Shown in pieces: positions 11,801 through 19,931 of a stretch of DNA of 64,000 nt (its first letter is position 1; each line of letters starts with the position of its first letter). The notes beneath the pieces are model-generated. The model made no database searches and was not told where the DNA came from. It saw nothing but the letters and a program-made list of their open reading frames with translations. A program made the translations under genes and the position numbers. Location: NCBI RefSeq assembly GCF_004000885.1, contig NZ_BIMC01000001.1, positions 434,001 through 498,000 of the forward strand, given 5' to 3'. This DNA comes from Paenibacillus glucanolyticus NBRC 15330 (GTDB lineage Bacteria > Bacillota > Bacilli > Paenibacillales > Paenibacillaceae).

Positions 11801-14800
11801 AAGCATTGGCCGAACAATAATCTGCCTGTCCCGGATTGCCCAAAACCCCATATATCGATGAAAAAACGACAAAAAGATCAAGCTTCAAATCCTTGGTTAC
11901 TTGATCCAAATGGACAAGTCCTGCCACTTTTGGCGCCATCACCGCCTGCAGTTCTTCCGCTGTTTTATTGAGAATAAGACGATCCTTAATCACGCCAGCG
12001 CTGTGAAGGACTCCATTCAGCCCGCCAAACTCGGTGGCAATGTTACGAACGAGTTTCTCCACCTCTTTGAAGTTCGACACATCGACCTGCCTGTATTCCA
12101 CCCTAGCCCCTTGAATTCTCAATTGCTCCAGTTGAAGCGCTGAGTCGCTACCTGGCGCAGATCGGCCGGTAAGAATTAACGTCACATCCTTCGTGTGCCG
12201 GGCGATCTCATTCGCAAAAATAAACCCGAGACCTCCCAGCCCTCCCGTAATCAAGTACGTTCCGTTCTCTTTCCAAGGAGGGCTCTCTTCGAATGTCGGT
12301 GTCTCCATGACGTCCCAGCCTTTAACGAAGCGCTTCCCTTCCTGGTATCGAATATGAAATTCCTCCGGGCTGCAATGGTTCTCCCTCAATACGCCAACCA
12401 ACCGCTCCGCCGATACATGCGGCTCCATCTCGATCATCTGTCCTACGAATTTGGGATTCTCCAGCCTGGCCGTCTTCAGAAGTCCCGATAAACCGGATAA
12501 CAGACGATGTTCCCCCTGCGCAGGAATGACAATTTGAATGAACACGTTCTTTTTGGAGCCGTCTTTAAGAATACTCTGAATTTCATCAAGCAGATTGCCC
12601 GAGTATGCTTGAAACCGGTCCTTCATGTTTTTTCGTTTCGATTGCAAGGACAGGATGCGGACACCCTCCATTTGCGTTTCAAGACTCTTCTTCGCCGTTT
12701 CGTCCATTTCACACAGCACGACACAGTGGTCATCATAACCGGATAACACCTCATGAGCCGCAACGTCCTGTTCCTGCCATGTCGGATGCAGCATGATCGT
12801 GCCCGTGCCTGCCCCGGATTTGAGCAAGGCCTCCTCTTTACTGAGTATCCTCCAGGATAACCCCTTCATCCTGACGCATAACATTCCTTGTCCGTCATAG
12901 AGTTCAATATCGACTTTCTCAGACTTTCCTGATGTCCTGTCCTGCAGACTATACTGAACCTGCGCCCACATGACCGACGAGCATTCGTGTACAATATCGA
13001 GCTCCTGCAGTGCAAAAGGCAGGAACAGCCTTGATGCAGCCTTGCCCTCCAACACGCCCAACATGTCTGAACCAAGCATCAGAATCATGGCCGCCTGGAG
13101 GGCCGAATCCATCAAGCTGGGATGCAAGATAAACGGATCTTCGGTGCCCCGAATGGAGGAAGGAATCGACAGCTTAGCCAGGACTCCGCTTGCTCCCGTA
13201 TATACTTCTTCAATCCCTTGATGTGCAGGTCCGTAATGAATTCCCATAAGCCGGAAAACCTCATAGTACTGCGCTATTGCAGTATCGGCTCTGACAAACT
13301 GTTTTTTTAATCCATCGATGTTCACCTGTGGCGTCCCGCCAATCAAGTCGGCATCCAACACGATATGGCCCTGGCTATGAACAATAGACTCTTCACCGCC
13401 ATCTTCCGGCTCGCTATAAATTTCGTAGGAAACATCGCCCTGTTCATCTGGATAAAGCGCAATGTTCACATGAGCATGATGATCTCCAACCGTGATCGGC
13501 CTGGCCCAGACCACATGTTCCAGCCGAATCGGCGAGTATGCATCAGCTGATTGTCCTGAGGCCCTCGAAGCAGCTTCCCTGGCCATTTCAAGATAAGCGA
13601 CGCCGGGCAAGACACGCTGATTGTTCACGATATGATCCCTCAGAAAAAACTCTTCGCCCGAAAAGGTTGAGCTGTATCGCTGTTCTGAGAAATCGGACGT
13701 GTTCCGGTGCAGAAGCGGGTGTATACAGGAAGCTGCTGCACCCTCGGATACCAAGCTGACATCCGTGGTACCTTCTTCGGGTTCGGATATCCAATACCGC
13801 TCCCTGGCAAAAGGATAGGTAGGAAGATGGACATGCTGTATCTTCTCGGCCGGGAAGATGGCCTTCCAGTCCACCTCATACCCTTTTACGTATAATTCTG
13901 CCAATGCCATCAATTTACTGCCGTATTCCTGCACACTGCTCTTCTTGATGGATTGAAGCTCGGTGACAAGCACCTTGCCCAGATGTTCAAAGAGCGGCTC
14001 CTCCTTCTTCCCTGTTAAAGGGATTCGATCGTGGAAATACCCCTCAGGCTCATTTTTAGCAACTACCTGCTGCAGCTTCTCCCGAAGCTCACGTACATCC
14101 CTAACAACGTAAGCAGACCTTACTCCGAAATGCTCCCGGTGAAGGAGGAGGGTTGCGCTAACCTCCGTAAGCGCGATGTCCTGTTCTTGTTGGTCGAGCC
14201 AGCGTGCCAGATCCTGTTCCCGTTGGCGAAGCGATCCTTCTGTTTTGGCGGATAAACAGATTACGTACTGAGGAAGCTTTTTGCTCGATTTTTTCTTGGC
14301 AGCGGGGGCTTCTTCAAGCACGACATGCGCATTCGTTCCACCGAACCCAAAGGAACTGATCCCAGCACGCCTCGGATAGGTCTGTCCATCTTCGCTCTCA
14401 AGCAGCTTCCATTCCCTGAGCTTGTCCACCATGTAAAACGGGCTTTCATCGATTGAAATACGGTGGTTCAGCTTTTTGAAATTTTGCAATCCGGGCAGCT
14501 GCTTATATTTCATGGACATCAGGACTTTGATAACCCCGGCAATGCCTGCCGCTGATTCCAGATGACCGATATTCGTTTTCACCGAGCCCAGTCCGCAGTA
14601 ATTGGTGTTCAGCTTTTGAGGCTCTTCCGGATGGAGTAATTGAAAAGCTTTCACAAGCCCTTGAAACTCCATGGGATCTCCCTTGGGCGTACCGGTCCCA
14701 TGAGCTTCGATGTAACTGATGCTTTCCACGGGTACACCGGCTTTGCGATGGGCTTCGGCTATAACATCCGCCTGAGCTTCCGGATTGGGATAGGTGAGCG

Positions 14801-15620
14801 TATGCGTTTTTCCGCTATGATTAACGGCCGTTCCCTTCAGGACGCCATAAATGGAGTCCCCGTCTTCCAGGGCCTTCACCAGCGGCTTAAGCAGCACGAC
14901 GCCTGCGCCTTCACTGCGCACGTAACCGTCAGCGCTGTCGTCGAATGTTTTGCATGATCCGGTTGGGGACAGCATGCCCGCTTTGGAAAAGGAAATATGG
15001 CGGGAAGGGGTGAGTATAAGGCTGATCCCGCCTACAAGCGCCATGTTGCTCTCTCCAAGAAGTATGGACTGGGCTGCGGAATGGATTGCGTTGAATGAAC
15101 TTGAGCAAGCGGTGTCGATAGGAAAACTCGGGCCCTTCAGGTTGAAATAATGCGAGATCCGATTCGCAATTACGGCCGAAGCTGTCCCTATGGAATGATA
15201 GGTTTCAATAGTCTGATTGCTCTGCTCCTGCAATCCTTTGTAATCAAAATTAAAGACCCCCATGTAAACGCCGACCTTGTCCCCAGACAGTTGTGAAGGA
15301 CGAATCCCGGCATCCTCCAGGCAGGACCACGATAATTCCAGCATAATCCGCTGCTGAGGGTCGGTCGCCTCCACTTCCCTTGCTGAGAGACCAAAAAAGC
15401 CCGGATCAAAGGCATCTGCGTCTTGTATAAAACCGCCCCACTTGCTGTTGCTCTTGTTCTTCCCTTGGGGATCGCCCCAATATTCCTTCCAGTCCCAGCG
15501 CTCCTTCGGTATCTCCTGAATGCTTGAACGACCTTCCTTCAGATTATCCCAGAATTCTTCATAATTCTGCGCTCCAGGGAATCGGCAAGCTATGCCAATA
15601 ATCGCGATCTCGTTCTTCAT
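5871..15620 (-). CDS. trans-AT polyketide synthase, KS-DH-KR-ACP-KS-KR-ACP-KS0
   Basis: A 3249-residue modular PKS without AT domains. KS1 is at 4-430 (Cys172, His307, His353). DH1 is at about 630-930 (His663, Pro672, Asp838; Asn replaces the motif Gly). KR1 is at about 1100-1330 (TGGLGGLG; Tyr in ADYCSANAF). ACP1 carries Ser1429 (YGIDSI). KS2 is at 1532-1970 (Cys1707, His1842, NIGHCESAAG). KR2 is at about 2380-2600 (TGGTRGIG; SDYAMANAY). ACP2 carries Ser2705 (YGVDSI). KS3 is at 2795-3210 with Cys2947 and His3120, but the HGTG motif reads NGSGT (Asn3082), the signature of a non-elongating KS0. Predicted output is one double bond from module 1, then a hydroxyl from module 2 that the DH of the next protein removes. 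The KR motif near the catalytic site is IKD in KR1 (B-type-like) and IDS in KR2 (no diagnostic Asp). There is no loading domain, so chain starting must be encoded elsewhere. It sits 20 bases after the AT/ER gene. Confidence 0.96.
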   Translation of the reverse strand: MKNEIAIIGIACRFPGAQNYEEFWDNLKEGRSSIQEIPKERWDWKEYWGDPQGKNKSNSKWGGFIQDADAFDPGFFGLSAREVEATDPQQRIMLELSWSCLEDAGIRPSQLSGDKVGVYMGVFNFDYKGLQEQSNQTIETYHSIGTASAVIANRISHYFNLKGPSFPIDTACSSSFNAIHSAAQSILLGESNMALVGGISLILTPSRHISFSKAGMLSPTGSCKTFDDSADGYVRSEGAGVVLLKPLVKALEDGDSIYGVLKGTAVNHSGKTHTLTYPNPEAQADVIAEAHRKAGVPVESISYIEAHGTGTPKGDPMEFQGLVKAFQLLHPEEPQKLNTNYCGLGSVKTNIGHLESAAGIAGVIKVLMSMKYKQLPGLQNFKKLNHRISIDESPFYMVDKLREWKLLESEDGQTYPRRAGISSFGFGGTNAHVVLEEAPAAKKKSSKKLPQYVICLSAKTEGSLRQREQDLARWLDQQEQDIALTEVSATLLLHREHFGVRSAYVVRDVRELREKLQQVVAKNEPEGYFHDRIPLTGKKEEPLFEHLGKVLVTELQSIKKSSVQEYGSKLMALAELYVKGYEVDWKAIFPAEKIQHVHLPTYPFARERYWISEPEEGTTDVSLVSEGAAASCIHPLLHRNTSDFSEQRYSSTFSGEEFFLRDHIVNNQRVLPGVAYLEMAREAASRASGQSADAYSPIRLEHVVWARPITVGDHHAHVNIALYPDEQGDVSYEIYSEPEDGGEESIVHSQGHIVLDADLIGGTPQVNIDGLKKQFVRADTAIAQYYEVFRLMGIHYGPAHQGIEEVYTGASGVLAKLSIPSSIRGTEDPFILHPSLMDSALQAAMILMLGSDMLGVLEGKAASRLFLPFALQELDIVHECSSVMWAQVQYSLQDRTSGKSEKVDIELYDGQGMLCVRMKGLSWRILSKEEALLKSGAGTGTIMLHPTWQEQDVAAHEVLSGYDDHCVVLCEMDETAKKSLETQMEGVRILSLQSKRKNMKDRFQAYSGNLLDEIQSILKDGSKKNVFIQIVIPAQGEHRLLSGLSGLLKTARLENPKFVGQMIEMEPHVSAERLVGVLRENHCSPEEFHIRYQEGKRFVKGWDVMETPTFEESPPWKENGTYLITGGLGGLGFIFANEIARHTKDVTLILTGRSAPGSDSALQLEQLRIQGARVEYRQVDVSNFKEVEKLVRNIATEFGGLNGVLHSAGVIKDRLILNKTAEELQAVMAPKVAGLVHLDQVTKDLKLDLFVVFSSIYGVLGNPGQADYCSANAFMDAYASYRNELVRANERSGHTLSVNWPLWKDGGMQVDEKSAQMMKQRLGMAAIETPSAMIAFHRAWTSGKDQVLVMAGNPELFYAKLTEKQVVKPAVRLQASLPPSDNDHSLQKSEEVFAEKAVHFIKRQISAVLKLPVQRIETDAPMEQYGIDSIMTTQLTNELEKTFGSLSKTLFFEYQNIRELTGYFITAYRDQLKEVLGEREDAEPIEPAAVQQAEPPLSTQGEAFRNVASLRRSRFLSPTRSERNERTTEAMDIAIIGVSGRYPGAENIGQFWEVLKNGKDCITEIPKDRWDSQLYFDEDRNKPGKAYSKWGGFLQGVDRFDPLFFNISPREAEMMDPQERLFLQCVYETLEDAGYTRENLGLYHDYGLEGNVGVYVGSMYQEYQLYGAQEQIQGNPLALPGLPASIANRVSYFCNFHGPSMTVDTMCSSSITAIHLACQSLQRGECQAAIAGGVNVSIHPNKYLYLSQGKFISSRGRCESFGEGGEGYVPGEGVGAVLLKPLAQAIEDRDQIYGIIKATAINHGGKTNGYTVPNPKAQASVIGRAIKKAGIEPRTISYMEAHGTGTSLGDPIEIAGLNSIFREYTGDKQFCALGSAKSNIGHCESAAGIAGLTKVLLQLKYKQLVPSLHSRVLNPNIDFADTPFVVQQDLADWKRPVLEIDGERKEYPRIAGVSSFGAGGSNAHIVIEEYIPRYEKPSPVIADSHYPAIIVLSAKNQEQLKLQAQRLLADIAVQQYEEHSLIDMAYTLQIGREAMEERLAVIASTMRELVDKLTDYIEGREHGDGVHYGQVKRNKDTLSVFARDEELQEAIVKWIQRRKYNKLVSLWVKGLNVEWSLLYGENLPQRISLPIYPFSQERYWYPQGSHDRRDRLDRSSGTKQDAAPPVIPNHPVERNMCFLNKTWIPASIETSLDMSRFENQTIAILTTRETMELAAHVSRHFTRSRIIDVQDMAQEFHQTERDWKQYGGCIDVVGCGRNGTGLTGWIPWLQKVIEHADAGGLALLGVTQGLESFLSTEVNLSGADRAGLYRMLQSEYSRLRSRHMDVDAAYDVLALAEQIVSEFAAESQDAEVGYRSGTRYRAALDELQGFGPGKEPFAFPEDHVLWITGGTRGIGYVCAAHFVRKYGVRKLVLTGLEELPPREEWGFYKGQNTAVAHKIQAIQALEAQQVEVRVLSVSLTDERKMRHSLEAVKSTMGPIGGVLHCAGVIDSHNPAFVRKPVEGIERVFDPKVAGLQVLYDCFRHEALSFFMLFSSVSSTIPVLGSGQSDYAMANAYMDYFAAKEKHANPVISIQWPSWKEAGMGEVRSKAYAQTGLLSVTNEEGLQLLDQILSSRTESVILPAVVNPEIWNPGMLMHNAIQERPEGYTGSQHGGQKAVLVSPKPGGDSLLNKTQVWLAELLAEELKIPFSRLELDTAFQDYGVDSIMIAQLLRRMNQLAMLDLEPTLLFEYPTIESLAAWLVSAHPAAVSQLLGSMNMEGYEHEGKESPPQVPAASEDRRRPSNKGIHGVISSDIAVVGLSCRFPGAESLEEYWRILSEGRSAIRQVPYEKWGYSSGFYAGTLNDITSFDHSFFLIPKADAQAMDPQALMVLEESLKLLSHAGYTMQEMKGKPTGVYLGARTQHQPEESSLHQARNPIVAVGQNYLAANISQFLDLRGPSVVMDTACSSALVAMNMAIQALLAGDIDSAIVGGASLLTTDRAHRIFAQRGILSPVQDFHMFDKRADGVVLGEGAGMVLLKTVEQALADGDRIYAVIKGVAVNNDGRTAGPSTPNIQAQREVLQSALRKSGRKPEEISYVETNGSGTTVTDLLELKAIHTIYRESSTIPLGLGSMKPNIGHPLCAEGIASFIKVVLMLQHGRFVPFLSGREAMAHYDIESSPLYFGRENTEWTHAHTSRIAAINCFADGGTNAHVILEEAADLALQRNTRQPVPLPALNKQRLWQTHAMTIPGSRAAADVPQNIFWEKFD

Positions 15621-15640
15621 TTATACGGTACACCTCACTT

Positions 15641-18052
15641 TTAATAAACCTCTTGTGTGCTTCGGCTGTTCTCCATTGCGATGTCATCCGTCTCCGAAAG
15701 CTTGGAGAAGCTCTTATATCTTTGATTGAGCAGTGCTGCCGTCTCCACCATCAGTTTCTCCGCAATCTCATCAACGCGCCTGTTCCGCCACTGCTCAAGC
15801 TCGGTTCCTTTAACCCATTGATTAAAAGCACCTAAGGCCGGTCCGCAATGAATTTGATAATCCACTTTATTTTCAGGGTCGCCCTGCAAAGCCAACCGTG
15901 TGCTGTAACTGAAATACCACCGGAATATCATGGCCATTTTGTATTTCGGGTTCCGCTCCGCCTTCTCGACGATTTGTGGATAGCGCGTTCTGACCATGTC
16001 ATATACGCTCTCAAAACTGCGCTTGAAATACTTGTCCTGTATCTGTGCCTTGGTCTTCTCGTCGATTTCATCAATGGAGTTGTACTGACGGTACAAATCG
16101 TATAACTTATTGGAGCGCGCCGGAAAAAAAAGCCCCTTTTTCAGCACCTGCACCCTCGCCCCCATCTCAAACATATCTCCCGCAGGCGCGTATTCCGTGT
16201 CCTGGACGTTCATTTGCTGCAGCAGGTCCTTTGCTTCGTCGCTCGTTCCGGCCTCCAAGGTGCATTGATTGATTGAACCGGTAACAATAAAGTCGGCACC
16301 CAGTGTAAGGGCTGCCGATATCGCATCCGGTGTACCGATCCCACCTGCGGCGCCTATTCTTATTTTTTTGTGATATCGATACTTATCCATCATTTCATCC
16401 CGTAATTTAATCATGGCCGGCATTAATGCATAAGCCACTGCTCCGTCCGTATGACCACCGGAATCCGCCTCGGCGCAAATATCATCGGCAACCGGCATTT
16501 CCCTAAGCATCAGGGCCTCTTCCGGCGTGATTTTGTTTTCCTCCCGCAGCTTTGTAATGATCCGCTCAGGCGCCGGACTGAGAAATGCTTCCGCAACTTC
16601 CGGCCGCGATACCTTGGCAATAATTTTCTTAGAAGAAACAATCCTTCCATGTACGTCACGCGTCAAGCCTTTGGCCCGGTATTTAACCAATGCAGGCGTA
16701 ATGTTCATGAAAGCCGCCGCCTCCATAACCCTCACGCCGCTTTGCAGGAACAGATCCACGGTTTGTTCTTCGATCTCCGGCTCGGTCGGATTGTGAACCA
16801 GGTTCATGCCGTAGGATTGGCCTTGAGAAAGCTCTCGTTGTATGTATTGAATTGCATCCGCAATCTGCGGTAATTTCAAGCCGCCAGCCCCGAAGAAACC
16901 CATCATTCCTGCTTGACCCATTCTTACAACCATTTCCTTGGAAGCAATGCCGCGGTACATGGCTCCGGTCATATAGGCGTATTTAAGATTATAGTCTCTG
17001 CGGAATTCAGCGCTTCCCAGGGAAGAAGGGAGAATATGATATTCTGACGATGGTACCGGAGCGGGCGGTTCCGCCCCCGATACTTCCATAGTCGTCGATT
17101 CCAATACTGACGGTATCTGTGCGGCACTCTCGATTAGTTCTTCATTCACGCTTTCTGCAACGGACTCCTCAACCACTTCCGGTTCATCCACGATCAGCGG
17201 ACTTGCCTCTGTCCTGATTCTCGCTATTAGATCCGTCAGAACCCTCCCGGGCCCAACCTCTTCATATTCCTGTACGCCAAGCCCCATTAAATAGCGAATG
17301 CTTTCCGTCCATTTAACGGAACTTGTAATCTGTTGAACCAGATTATATTTAATTTCGGTTGGTCGATAACGTCTGGCATGCACATTGGAGATGACCGGAA
17401 TCCGCAATGACTGGAACGTAAAGTTTTCCAGGAAAGCTTCAAATTCTCTCGCTGCATCCTCCATATGCCGGGAATGAAAGGCACCGCTCGTTCGCAAGGG
17501 AATGCACATCGTCACGTCCTTGTGGGACTCAAGAACCTTCATGGCATGATCCATGTCTGCTTTCGCCCCGGAAATCACGATCTGATGGGGGCTGTTAAGA
17601 TTGGCAATGTCAATGCGGTCCAGTTTATACTCCTGCAGCACCTCTGAAAGCTTATTTTCACTTAGGCCGATGACTGCTGCCATGCCCCCGCCGGCAGCCC
17701 GGCTCATCAATTCGCCCCTTTTTTGCACAAGCTTCAGTCCTGTTGCAAAGTCGTAAGCTCCTGCTGCCAGCAGGGCGTTATATTCCCCCAGACTATGTCC
17801 GGCAACAAAATCGACCCTGCTCCCGGAATCCTTGACCTTCTTGAAGTAACTTAATGCACTAACGGTGTATAATGCGGGTTGGGTGAATTGCGTCTTATTA
17901 AGTTCAGAATCCGGATCTTCCAGACATAGTCTCTTAATCGAATATCCCAGAATACGATCCGCTTGCGCAGTCAAATCCTTGAATTCGTCAAACAACCCTT
18001 CGCCCATTCCTTTTTTCTGGGCACCCTGCCCTGGAAATACGTAAGCCAGCAT
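15641..18052 (-). CDS. trans-acting acyltransferase fused to PfaD-type enoylreductase
   Basis: An 803-residue two-domain protein. Residues 1-285 are a malonyl-CoA:ACP transacylase (N-terminal VFPGQGAQ, nucleophile Ser in [21 protein letters not shown] His region). A linker rich in Glu, Ser and Pro follows (about 285-340). Residues 345-790 are a PfaD/nitronate-monooxygenase-like flavin enoylreductase ([21 protein letters not shown], then [15 protein letters not shown]). This architecture is known from trans-AT systems such as BaeE/PksE. The AT loads malonyl units onto all ACPs of AT-less PKSs, and the ER saturates chosen double bonds in trans. It stands between the PPTase and the first PKS with gaps of about 20 bases, so it is operonic. 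SD TTGGGAGGATGG lies upstream. No residue loss is evident in either domain. Confidence 0.96.
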   Translation of the reverse strand: MLAYVFPGQGAQKKGMGEGLFDEFKDLTAQADRILGYSIKRLCLEDPDSELNKTQFTQPALYTVSALSYFKKVKDSGSRVDFVAGHSLGEYNALLAAGAYDFATGLKLVQKRGELMSRAAGGGMAAVIGLSENKLSEVLQEYKLDRIDIANLNSPHQIVISGAKADMDHAMKVLESHKDVTMCIPLRTSGAFHSRHMEDAAREFEAFLENFTFQSLRIPVISNVHARRYRPTEIKYNLVQQITSSVKWTESIRYLMGLGVQEYEEVGPGRVLTDLIARIRTEASPLIVDEPEVVEESVAESVNEELIESAAQIPSVLESTTMEVSGAEPPAPVPSSEYHILPSSLGSAEFRRDYNLKYAYMTGAMYRGIASKEMVVRMGQAGMMGFFGAGGLKLPQIADAIQYIQRELSQGQSYGMNLVHNPTEPEIEEQTVDLFLQSGVRVMEAAAFMNITPALVKYRAKGLTRDVHGRIVSSKKIIAKVSRPEVAEAFLSPAPERIITKLREENKITPEEALMLREMPVADDICAEADSGGHTDGAVAYALMPAMIKLRDEMMDKYRYHKKIRIGAAGGIGTPDAISAALTLGADFIVTGSINQCTLEAGTSDEAKDLLQQMNVQDTEYAPAGDMFEMGARVQVLKKGLFFPARSNKLYDLYRQYNSIDEIDEKTKAQIQDKYFKRSFESVYDMVRTRYPQIVEKAERNPKYKMAMIFRWYFSYSTRLALQGDPENKVDYQIHCGPALGAFNQWVKGTELEQWRNRRVDEIAEKLMVETAALLNQRYKSFSKLSETDDIAMENSRSTQEVY

Positions 18053-18073
18053 AAGTTTCTACCATCCTCCCAA

Positions 18074-18823
18074 TTAGATTTGTATAGGTATGTTTAATCC
18101 TTTTTTGATCGCCTTCATGTTCAGCCGCATCCCCTTCGGATAAGTGATGGAACAGACAAAGGAATCCAGCATGAAAGAAGTCGTTTCATATTGATAAAAG
18201 TTTTCATAATAACTCACAAAAACATCATCCTTGAGGTTGATTTGCTTCAATTCAAAGATAGCGAACGGGGTGGATAATCCCGTTTTCAGCACCTTGGATA
18301 GCGCCTCTTTAGCCGTCCAGACCAACGTCAGCATGCTGTCCGCAGAATAAGGCAGCGATTGTATCAAGCTTAATTCTCTCGCGGTTGCTTGATCTTGCAG
18401 AACCTCCCGATTGCCCTCACAGATTTGTTCGATATCGATTCCCATAAGGAACTTCTCCGAAAAAGCAACGGCGGCGGCGAGATGGCCAGAATGCGTTATA
18501 CTAACTTGCGCATTCTGTGAATGCACCACGAGGGGCTGGTTAAAAATACCCCGTGCAATGAGAATTTGTCTCAAATCATCCTCGTTTTTGTACAGAGCAA
18601 TCGCTTTTTTGGCTGCGTACCTGCCTGCCAGATAACTTCTGATCCTTCGTTCAAAATGGAGTGAGCGATAATACTGCCATTCTTCAACATGAAGAAATTC
18701 TGTCGTCTTCAACAGCTGTTCCTCTTCTGAACAAGAGAAAAAACATAGACTTGCCACGTTCGAACCCGTTCCTTCTCCAGACATTAAATGCTCAACCGTC
18801 ATTTCCCAGGATGGACTTGTCAT
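18074..18823 (-). CDS. Sfp-type 4'-phosphopantetheinyl transferase
   Basis: 249 residues. It transfers phosphopantetheine from CoA to the conserved Ser of carrier domains, here most likely the ACPs of the adjacent PKSs. Diagnostic motifs are YLAGRYAAKKAI, VSITHSGH, the Mg-binding FLMGIDIEQI and WTAKEALSKVLKTGL. It is the first gene of the PKS operon, behind a 220-base leader that contains a terminator, so all downstream PKS expression depends on readthrough into this gene. The start region is unusual: GAAGGGA sits only two bases before the ATG, and a 12-bp palindrome, AGGAGGCCTCCT, lies just upstream and could hide the better SD. A downstream ATG (MTVEHLM) is an alternative start. Confidence 0.93.
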   Translation of the reverse strand: MTSPSWEMTVEHLMSGEGTGSNVASLCFFSCSEEEQLLKTTEFLHVEEWQYYRSLHFERRIRSYLAGRYAAKKAIALYKNEDDLRQILIARGIFNQPLVVHSQNAQVSITHSGHLAAAVAFSEKFLMGIDIEQICEGNREVLQDQATARELSLIQSLPYSADSMLTLVWTAKEALSKVLKTGLSTPFAIFELKQINLKDDVFVSYYENFYQYETTSFMLDSFVCSITYPKGMRLNMKAIKKGLNIPIQI

Positions 18824-18894
18824 TCCCTTCAGGAGGCCTCCTCGATACAGAATAAGATCGATTCATGCGCATCATTCTTTTTAAAAATGAACAT

Positions 18895-18944
18895 AAAAAT
18901 GCCTACGAGGTCCTCCCCTAAATTGCGGGAGGATTCGTAAGCAT
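18895..18944 (-). terminator. intrinsic terminator in the PKS operon leader
   Basis: On the minus strand a 10-bp outer stem (18935-18944 with 18899-18908) and a 7-bp inner stem (TCCTCCC with GGGAGGA), separated by a small 1/2-base internal loop, are followed at once by five U residues. It lies about 100 bases after the predicted start of transcription and 70 bases before the PPTase ATG, so it would abort the PKS transcript unless antiterminated. LoaP is encoded divergently next door. Confidence 0.85.
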
Positions 18945-18982
18945 TAACACTAGTCACGTGTATGTTATGGCCCTTAAATGCT

Positions 18983-19008
18983 CTTAACGCGCCGAAACGT
19001 CGATTAAG
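18983..19008 (-). promoter_or_regulatory. UUCG-capped leader hairpin, candidate LoaP recognition element
   Basis: A 26-nt minus-strand hairpin has a 5-bp lower stem (CTTAA with TTAAG), bulges, a GC upper stem and a UUCG tetraloop closed by U-G. It starts about 35 nt after the predicted +1 and ends about 40 nt before the leader terminator. LoaP of Bacillus is known to bind a small hairpin in the leader of its target operon. That this hairpin is the binding site here is inference from position and shape. Confidence 0.6.
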
Positions 19009-19049
19009 TCGATTTAAGTTTCTGTTAATTAAAGTCATTCATTACCAAT

Positions 19050-19078
19050 ATATTATTATATAATTATTTATTTGTAAA
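19050..19078 (-). promoter_or_regulatory. predicted sigma-A promoter of the PKS operon
   Basis: The -35 is TTTACA (19073-19078) and the -10 is TAATAT (19050-19055), with 17 bp spacing on the minus strand in a very AT-rich divergent region. +1 is predicted near 19043, giving a leader of about 220 nt. The region is so AT-rich that a neighbouring -10 could be used instead. Confidence 0.5.
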
Positions 19079-19105
19079 CTATTAATCTTATATGATTAGT
19101 AGTTT
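19076..19105. repeat. 30-bp inverted repeat in the loaP/PKS divergent region
   Basis: Two 12-bp arms (AAACTATTAATC at the left; the right arm is its complement with one mismatch) flank a 6-bp spacer. The repeat touches the predicted -35 of the PKS promoter and lies about 90 bp upstream of the loaP start. It could be an operator for an unknown regulator. No matching regulator gene was recognised. Confidence 0.55.
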
Positions 19106-19193
19106 ATTTTTTGTTTAAATTCCTTATTTCGACATTTTTTTCTCAGATTGTTTGATATGATCTTCATCATCCAATAAGAAGGGAGGATCACAT

Positions 19194-19772
19194 ATGTCCT
19201 GGTACGCTTTATTTGTTAAAACCGGTTACGAATCTTCCATCAAACGATGGCTTGATACAAGGTTCGATAACAACTTGCTGCATAGTGTGATTCCTAAAAG
19301 AAAAGTGCCGGAGAAAAAGGACCGTACCGTCCAGCACGTAATAAAAACACTTTTTCCCGGATATGTGTTCATCGAAACCAAAATGAGCTTTTCCATTTAT
19401 TATACATTAAAAGAAAATCCTTTCATTTACAACACACTGAACTATCTCAATAACAAGGATAAAAGATCAACCCTCCCTGATGTGCAAATGGCTAGCGTCG
19501 CTTCTGAAAGACCAGCAGCAGAATCGCATTTTTTCAAGGAGATTCCCAGCGAGGAGATGCTTGTCGTGCTGCAGCTGATTAACGAGAATGAGGTTATCGA
19601 GTATTCCCAGGTCTATTTCCAAGATTCCAAGGTGATCGTCCAATCGGGTCCCTTGAAAGGTTTGGAGAGCCACATAAAAAAAGTCGATAAACATAAAAAG
19701 CGAGCGAAAGTGCTTATGAATATTATGGGGAAAGAACAGTTGGTCGACGTTGGAATTGAGATCATTGAATAA
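19194..19772 (+). CDS. loaP: LoaP, NusG-family transcription antiterminator
   Basis: 192 residues. The N-terminal NGN domain (about 1-110) begins with the NusG hallmark WYALFVKTGYE and includes FPGYVFIET. The C-terminal KOW domain (about 128-190) has IVQSGPLKGLESHIKKVDKHKKRAKV. LoaP is a specialised NusG paralogue that increases readthrough of terminators in long biosynthetic operons of Bacillus and Paenibacillus. Housekeeping NusG would lie in the secE-rplK region, which is absent here. SD GGGAGG lies 8 bases before the ATG. It is divergent from the PKS operon, whose leader carries the terminator it would be expected to bypass. The name rests on domain composition and genomic context. Confidence 0.9.
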   Translation: MSWYALFVKTGYESSIKRWLDTRFDNNLLHSVIPKRKVPEKKDRTVQHVIKTLFPGYVFIETKMSFSIYYTLKENPFIYNTLNYLNNKDKRSTLPDVQMASVASERPAAESHFFKEIPSEEMLVVLQLINENEVIEYSQVYFQDSKVIVQSGPLKGLESHIKKVDKHKKRAKVLMNIMGKEQLVDVGIEIIE

Positions 19773-19793
19773 TCCATCGAAGTTTACTTACAC

Positions 19794-19817
19794 AAAAAAG
19801 GGGCTGCAAGCAGCCCC
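19794..19817 (-). terminator. terminator downstream of the sigma-factor gene
   Basis: The minus-strand hairpin GGGGCTG/CAGCCCC is followed by six U. It lies 115 bases after the sigma-factor stop. In the plus direction the hairpin lacks a U-run, so it would stop loaP transcripts poorly. Confidence 0.7.
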
Positions 19818-19931
19818 TCATTCACAAACGGAAGCGCGGTAACGACAAACGCCCCCTCTCCAGCCCGCAGAGTAGCCACCCGTCGAGGTGTACAAGCTTC
19901 GGGTAATCGGTGACTTCTGTTATCCCATAGC

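Noticed and set aside
5871..15620. Many antisense frames of 60-130 codons across the PKS genes
   Set aside because: They mirror the conserved PKS domains, lack SDs and carry no recognisable domains.
1..18823. Identification of the PKS as macrolactin, difficidin or paenimacrolidin cluster
   Set aside because: Only part of the cluster is visible and the module order seen here is not enough to name a product.
18829..19038. 69-codon minus-strand frame through the PKS leader
   Set aside because: It has no SD, spans both leader hairpins and ends just before the PPTase; better explained as leader RNA.
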